Below are positions 60,510 to 64,000 of a stretch of 64,000 nt of DNA, piece after piece (position 1 is the first letter of the stretch; every line of letters begins with the position of its first letter). The position numbers and the translations under genes were made by a program. Under the pieces are notes generated by a model that was not told where the DNA came from, made no database searches, and was given only the letters and a program-made list of their open reading frames with translations. The stretch is from Psychrobacter sp. APC 3426 (GTDB lineage Bacteria; Pseudomonadota; Gammaproteobacteria; Pseudomonadales; Moraxellaceae), in NCBI RefSeq assembly GCF_030408035.1, contig NZ_JASDCF010000003.1, positions 100,987-164,986 on the forward strand, given 5' to 3'.

Positions 60510-60816
60510 GACGATCTCAAAAAAGTGAACTTAAAATGTAAAATCGGTAACTGTATCAGCATCATGAATATCATGATTCGTCAGCACCATCAAAAAACAA
60601 CCATATCAACCAATCATAGCCATAAACGATAAGTAGTCCAAAAAGCCAAGCCAACCAAATACGCTAAACAAAAAAGTAACTGCTGAGCCTAGCAGGCAAT
60701 ATTTACAGCTTTTTAACAGTAGCGTAGTTATTAGAACATTTGGGCATTATTCAGATAGAGAATAGTAACCATATACTACGTAATAGCTTTCTATTGAATA
60801 GCTCGCCTACCTAGCT
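60510..60816. other. rsmH-ftsL gap
   Basis: 307 bases without a gene, where most relatives have little or no gap between rsmH and ftsL. AT-rich; a promoter for ftsL onward is plausible but none is clearly readable. Confidence 0.4.
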
Positions 60817-61989
60817 CTATTGCTTGTCATCAGTCACGTACTCAATATCGCTGCGAGTCGCCAATCGTAACCATGCGCTACGCGAGCGTGGATTTTGGCT
60901 GACCTCATCTTTGCTAGGTCCCACGCGTTTTGGCTTGCTAAAATAACGTGGACGCTTAGGCGGCATCGGCAAGTTTTCATCTTCTAGATACTGGCCTTTA
61001 CTATGACGTTGCAAAAACTGCTTAATACGGCGATCTTCTAAGGAGTGAAAACTAATCACTGCCAGCTGCCCACCCGATTTTAGAATCGGAATGCTTTGTT
61101 CTAAAAAACTATCAACATCGCCAAGCTCATTGTTAATGAAGATGCGCATCGCCTGAAAACTTTGTGTTGCTGGATGTTTACCACGCTGCCAGTTTGGATG
61201 CGCCACCTTTATCACTTCTGCTAGCTCAAGCGTCGACTCATAACTGTCCATCTGCTTAATCGCACGGGCAATGCGGCGGCTATGGCGCTCTTCGCCAAAC
61301 TCATAAAGCACATTGGCTAGAGTTTCATCATCGACTTTCTCTAACCACTCGGCAACAGACTGTCCGCGACTGGTATCCATACGCATATCGACCGCGCCAT
61401 CGCGCATAAAACTAAAACCGCGACTGCCATCGTCAATCTGCGGTGAGGAAATACCCAAATCTGCCATTAGCCCATCAACTTTCGTGATACCCATCGCCGC
61501 TAAACTGTCAGTCAAGGTCGCAAAGCTGTCATGCACCACTTTTACGCGGCTGTCAGTACTTGCCAATTCGTGAGCAACGCTAATGGCCGTTGGGTCTTTA
61601 TCAAACACAATCAAGGTTGCATCATCGGCCAACTGACTCAATAGCAAGCGACTGTGACCACCACGTCCAAAAGTTGCATCGACGTAGATGCCACTCATTT
61701 GTAAGCTATTCTGTCCTGTATCGTCCGTTTGCTTGGGCAGTGATCTGACACCCAACACCGCGGCGACCGTTTCTTGCAATAGCACCGCATCATGAACAAA
61801 GCTCAATTCATCAGAGGTGGACTTGTCTGTGACAGGCTCTTGAGCAGGCTGAATATCAGACTCGCCCAGCTTAGCGGCAGCACTGTCTACTGCAGACAGA
61901 TGATCTGCCGACTCAGCATTATCAGTGGCTGACGAAGTGGTTGTTTTAAGATCTTGCTTACTTTTTGGCTTATTATTCGATATGGACAC
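60817..61989 (-). CDS. rsmH: 16S rRNA (cytosine-1402-N4)-methyltransferase RsmH
   Basis: Methylates C1402 of 16S rRNA. 390 residues from GTG at 61989. The family core starts about residue 65 (LSFVHDAVLLQETVAAVL) with the SAM motif DATFGRGGHSRLLL, DLGISSPQIDDGSRGFSF and VISFHSLEDRRIKQF. The first 65 residues are a polar, acidic Ser/Asp/Ala-rich extension not typical of RsmH. mraZ, which often precedes rsmH, is absent. Confidence 0.93.
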   Translation of the reverse strand: MSISNNKPKSKQDLKTTTSSATDNAESADHLSAVDSAAAKLGESDIQPAQEPVTDKSTSDELSFVHDAVLLQETVAAVLGVRSLPKQTDDTGQNSLQMSGIYVDATFGRGGHSRLLLSQLADDATLIVFDKDPTAISVAHELASTDSRVKVVHDSFATLTDSLAAMGITKVDGLMADLGISSPQIDDGSRGFSFMRDGAVDMRMDTSRGQSVAEWLEKVDDETLANVLYEFGEERHSRRIARAIKQMDSYESTLELAEVIKVAHPNWQRGKHPATQSFQAMRIFINNELGDVDSFLEQSIPILKSGGQLAVISFHSLEDRRIKQFLQRHSKGQYLEDENLPMPPKRPRYFSKPKRVGPSKDEVSQNPRSRSAWLRLATRSDIEYVTDDKQ

Positions 61990-62312
61990 AAACGACTCAG
62001 TAGATGACGACCATTTTGGTCAGTAATAGTAAAAAATCAGATGAAAATAAACAAGTTATGACTTGCCTAGCATTATTATCGCAAGGATACACTGGTAGTC
62101 AAGCGCTAGGAGGGCTTTTCGTTAAAAATATCCCATCTCTCTGTTATACTAGCGCTATATTTTACGCTATTTTTCCACATGGACGGCTATTGTTTATGCC
62201 GTATTTTTTGTGCAGACCTTTGATTCACATTTGTCATTGGCATTTTTAACCATTATTTTTTATTGCTATTTTTGACTGCCATATTCATTCACCACCCTAT
62301 TCTGAGATTTTT
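61990..62312. other. Divergent rsmH/gltX promoter region
   Basis: 323 bases. On the plus strand TATACT at 62145-62150 with TTAAAA 17 nt upstream (62122-62127) is a plausible but weak promoter for gltX, leaving a leader of about 155 nt. No gene supported. Confidence 0.4.
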
Positions 62313-63842
62313 ATGATGCAACCATCAACTTCTACTAGCAGTACGCGCCCTGTCCGTACTCGAATCGCACCCTCTCCGACTGGCTTTCCGCATGTCGGCA
62401 CCGCTTATATTGCGCTATTCAATTTAGCCTTTGCCAAAGCCCATGGCGGCGAGTTTATTTTACGTATCGAAGACACTGACCAAACGCGCTCAACCGAGCA
62501 ATCTGAAAAAATGATTTTGGATGCGCTACGCTGGGTCGGTCTTGACTGGGCGGAAGGTCCAGATATCGGCGGTCCACATGCACCTTATCGTCAGAGCGAG
62601 CGTAGTGATATTTATAAAAAGCATGCAGAGCAGCTGATAGAAAACGACCATGCGTTTCGTTGTTTTTGTACCAGTGAAGAGCTCGATACCATGCGCGCTG
62701 AGCAAATGGCCAATGGCGAAACGCCGCGTTACGATGGTCGCTGTGCCCATTTAGCACCTGAAAAAACCGCGCAACTGGTAAGCGAGGGCAAACCAAACGT
62801 CATTCGTATGCGCGTGCCAACCGAAGGCATCTGTCAGGTGCATGACATGCTACGCGGCACGGTTGAGATTCCTTGGACACAAGTCGATATGCAAGTATTG
62901 CTAAAAACCGACGGCATGCCAACCTACCATCTAGCCAACGTCGTCGATGACCACTTGATGAATATCAGTCACGTCATGCGCGGTGAAGAGTGGCTAAACT
63001 CTGCACCTAAGCATCAGCTGCTTTATGAGTATTTTGGCTGGGAGATGCCTGTGCTTTGCCACATGCCGCTACTGCGTAACCCTGACAAATCAAAGCTCTC
63101 TAAACGTAAAAACCCAACCTCTATCACCTATTACCGTGATGCCGGCGTACTACCTGAAGCGCTGCTCAATTATCTTGGTCGTATGGGCTACTCAATGCCT
63201 GACGAAGCTGAGAAATTTACCTTAGAGGAAATGATTGCCAGTTTTGATATTCAGCGTGTGTCGCTTGGCGGTCCTATCTTTGATATCGAAAAGCTCAATT
63301 GGCTAAATGCTGAATGGCTACGTGAACTCACGCCTGAACAGCTAAAAAACAAAATTTTAGAGTGGGCAAGTGACAGCGATAAATTAACCGCTATTGCCGC
63401 CGCCATTCAGCCACGTATCGAATTACTGTCTGATGCCGTCAATTGGAGTGGCTTTTATTTCCAGAACCTCCCTGATATCAATGCAGAAAGCTTTACGCAT
63501 AAATCACTGACGCCTGAGCAAATCATCGAAATGCTACAACTGGCGCTTTGGCAGCTAGAGACCTTACCGACATGGTCAGAAGAAAATATCTATGCCACCC
63601 TAAAAGGCCTTGCTGCGCATCTAGATATTAAGATGCGCGACTTTATGGCACCGTTCTTTATCGCTATCGCTGGTAGCACCTCATCGACGCCAGTGATGAA
63701 CTCTATGGCGATTATCGGCGCTGACATGACGCTGACACGCTTGCGCCATGCAGTTGACGTTCTAGGCGGCTTGGGTAAAAAGAAGCTGAAAAAGCTTGAG
63801 AAACAAGCGGCAGAATTACCAGACTTCTTAGCTGATAAATAG
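62313..63842 (+). CDS. gltX: Glutamyl-tRNA synthetase
   Basis: Class I aminoacyl-tRNA synthetase, 509 residues. HIGH-type motif in [21 protein letters not shown]-type motif in [13 protein letters not shown], and the [11 protein letters not shown] segment of the catalytic domain. A C-terminal anticodon-binding helical region follows, ending [16 protein letters not shown]. It is the full-length relative of gluQ at 13762. Confidence 0.96.
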   Translation: MMQPSTSTSSTRPVRTRIAPSPTGFPHVGTAYIALFNLAFAKAHGGEFILRIEDTDQTRSTEQSEKMILDALRWVGLDWAEGPDIGGPHAPYRQSERSDIYKKHAEQLIENDHAFRCFCTSEELDTMRAEQMANGETPRYDGRCAHLAPEKTAQLVSEGKPNVIRMRVPTEGICQVHDMLRGTVEIPWTQVDMQVLLKTDGMPTYHLANVVDDHLMNISHVMRGEEWLNSAPKHQLLYEYFGWEMPVLCHMPLLRNPDKSKLSKRKNPTSITYYRDAGVLPEALLNYLGRMGYSMPDEAEKFTLEEMIASFDIQRVSLGGPIFDIEKLNWLNAEWLRELTPEQLKNKILEWASDSDKLTAIAAAIQPRIELLSDAVNWSGFYFQNLPDINAESFTHKSLTPEQIIEMLQLALWQLETLPTWSEENIYATLKGLAAHLDIKMRDFMAPFFIAIAGSTSSTPVMNSMAIIGADMTLTRLRHAVDVLGGLGKKKLKKLEKQAAELPDFLADK

Positions 63843-63967
63843 TTTGGCTGCTGAGTAATAAGTCAGATGAACCACCCACCACCTAAAGAGGTAGGGGTTT
63901 CTTAGGTAATACCCATACTTGATACGATATTTTGTATCAGCGGTTAGGCAAATGGACTAAGCTAACC

Positions 63968-63986
63968 CCGTCGTACCGACGGTTTT
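63968..63986 (+). terminator. Possible weak terminator after gltX
   Basis: CCGTCG/CGACGG stem of 6 bp with a TAC loop followed by TTTT, 126 nt after the gltX stop. Short, so uncertain. Confidence 0.35.
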
Positions 63987-64000
63987 GATTGTTGCCAGTC

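Overview
The window looks like chromosomal DNA of a gamma-proteobacterium of the Moraxellaceae, most likely Psychrobacter. That is an inference from protein character, gene order (dksA-gluQ; rsmH-ftsL-ftsI-murE-murF-mraY with murD-ftsW elsewhere) and moderate GC content. No search could be run.

Core chromosome, left part (1-25.9 kb). The F1Fo ATP synthase operon runs on the minus strand (atpD cut by the window edge, then atpG, A, H, F, E, B), with a detached atpI. Next is a zinc regulon: znuA on the minus strand, diverging from zur-znuC-znuB across a perfect Zur-type palindrome. Then come a cpdA-like phosphodiesterase, dksA, gluQ, ftsW and murD (minus), a SulP transporter, a universal stress protein, glnK-amtB behind a sigma-54 promoter, a DUF2147 protein, a small hypothetical, a secreted DRGH nuclease and tRNA-Ser(GGA).

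Integrated island (about 25.86-48.36 kb). A P4-type tyrosine integrase lies next to tRNA-Ser. The last part of the tRNA plus 6 bp is repeated exactly (21 bp) at 48335-48355, which defines attL and attR and an element of about 22.5 kb. GTTGGTCTA sites near both ends look like integrase arm sites. The island has a replication/recombination half: an RHH-tailed protein, a YagK/YfjJ-like HUH protein, a zinc-ribbon protein, DUF932, a YqaJ exonuclease, a recombination-directionality-factor-like protein and AlpA. Most of these genes have their own intrinsic terminator. The defence half is a Type I restriction-modification locus, hsdM-[89-bp repeats]-AlbA_2/Schlafen ATPase 1-hsdS-AlbA_2/Schlafen ATPase 2-[eight 20/21-bp iterons]-hsdR. 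It is followed by an IS1595-family copy that interrupts a small gene, and by an unrecognised AT-rich gene at the island edge. IS256-family debris (a 68-bp MITE-like element and an internally deleted copy) lies between the halves.

Core chromosome, right part (48.4-64 kb). A small gene remnant, a YdcF-like protein, a DUF421 protein, a cardiolipin synthase gene broken by an in-frame TAG, rlmA, the division/cell-wall cluster mraY-murF-murE-ftsI-ftsL-rsmH on the minus strand, and divergent gltX. Several division proteins carry long low-complexity tails.

The strongest leads for something undescribed are the two-ATPase Type I R-M locus with its two different repeat arrays, the paired integrase arm sites (one lying between the integrase ribosome-binding site and start codon), the HUH protein with a possible origin, and the unrecognised cargo gene at the attR end.
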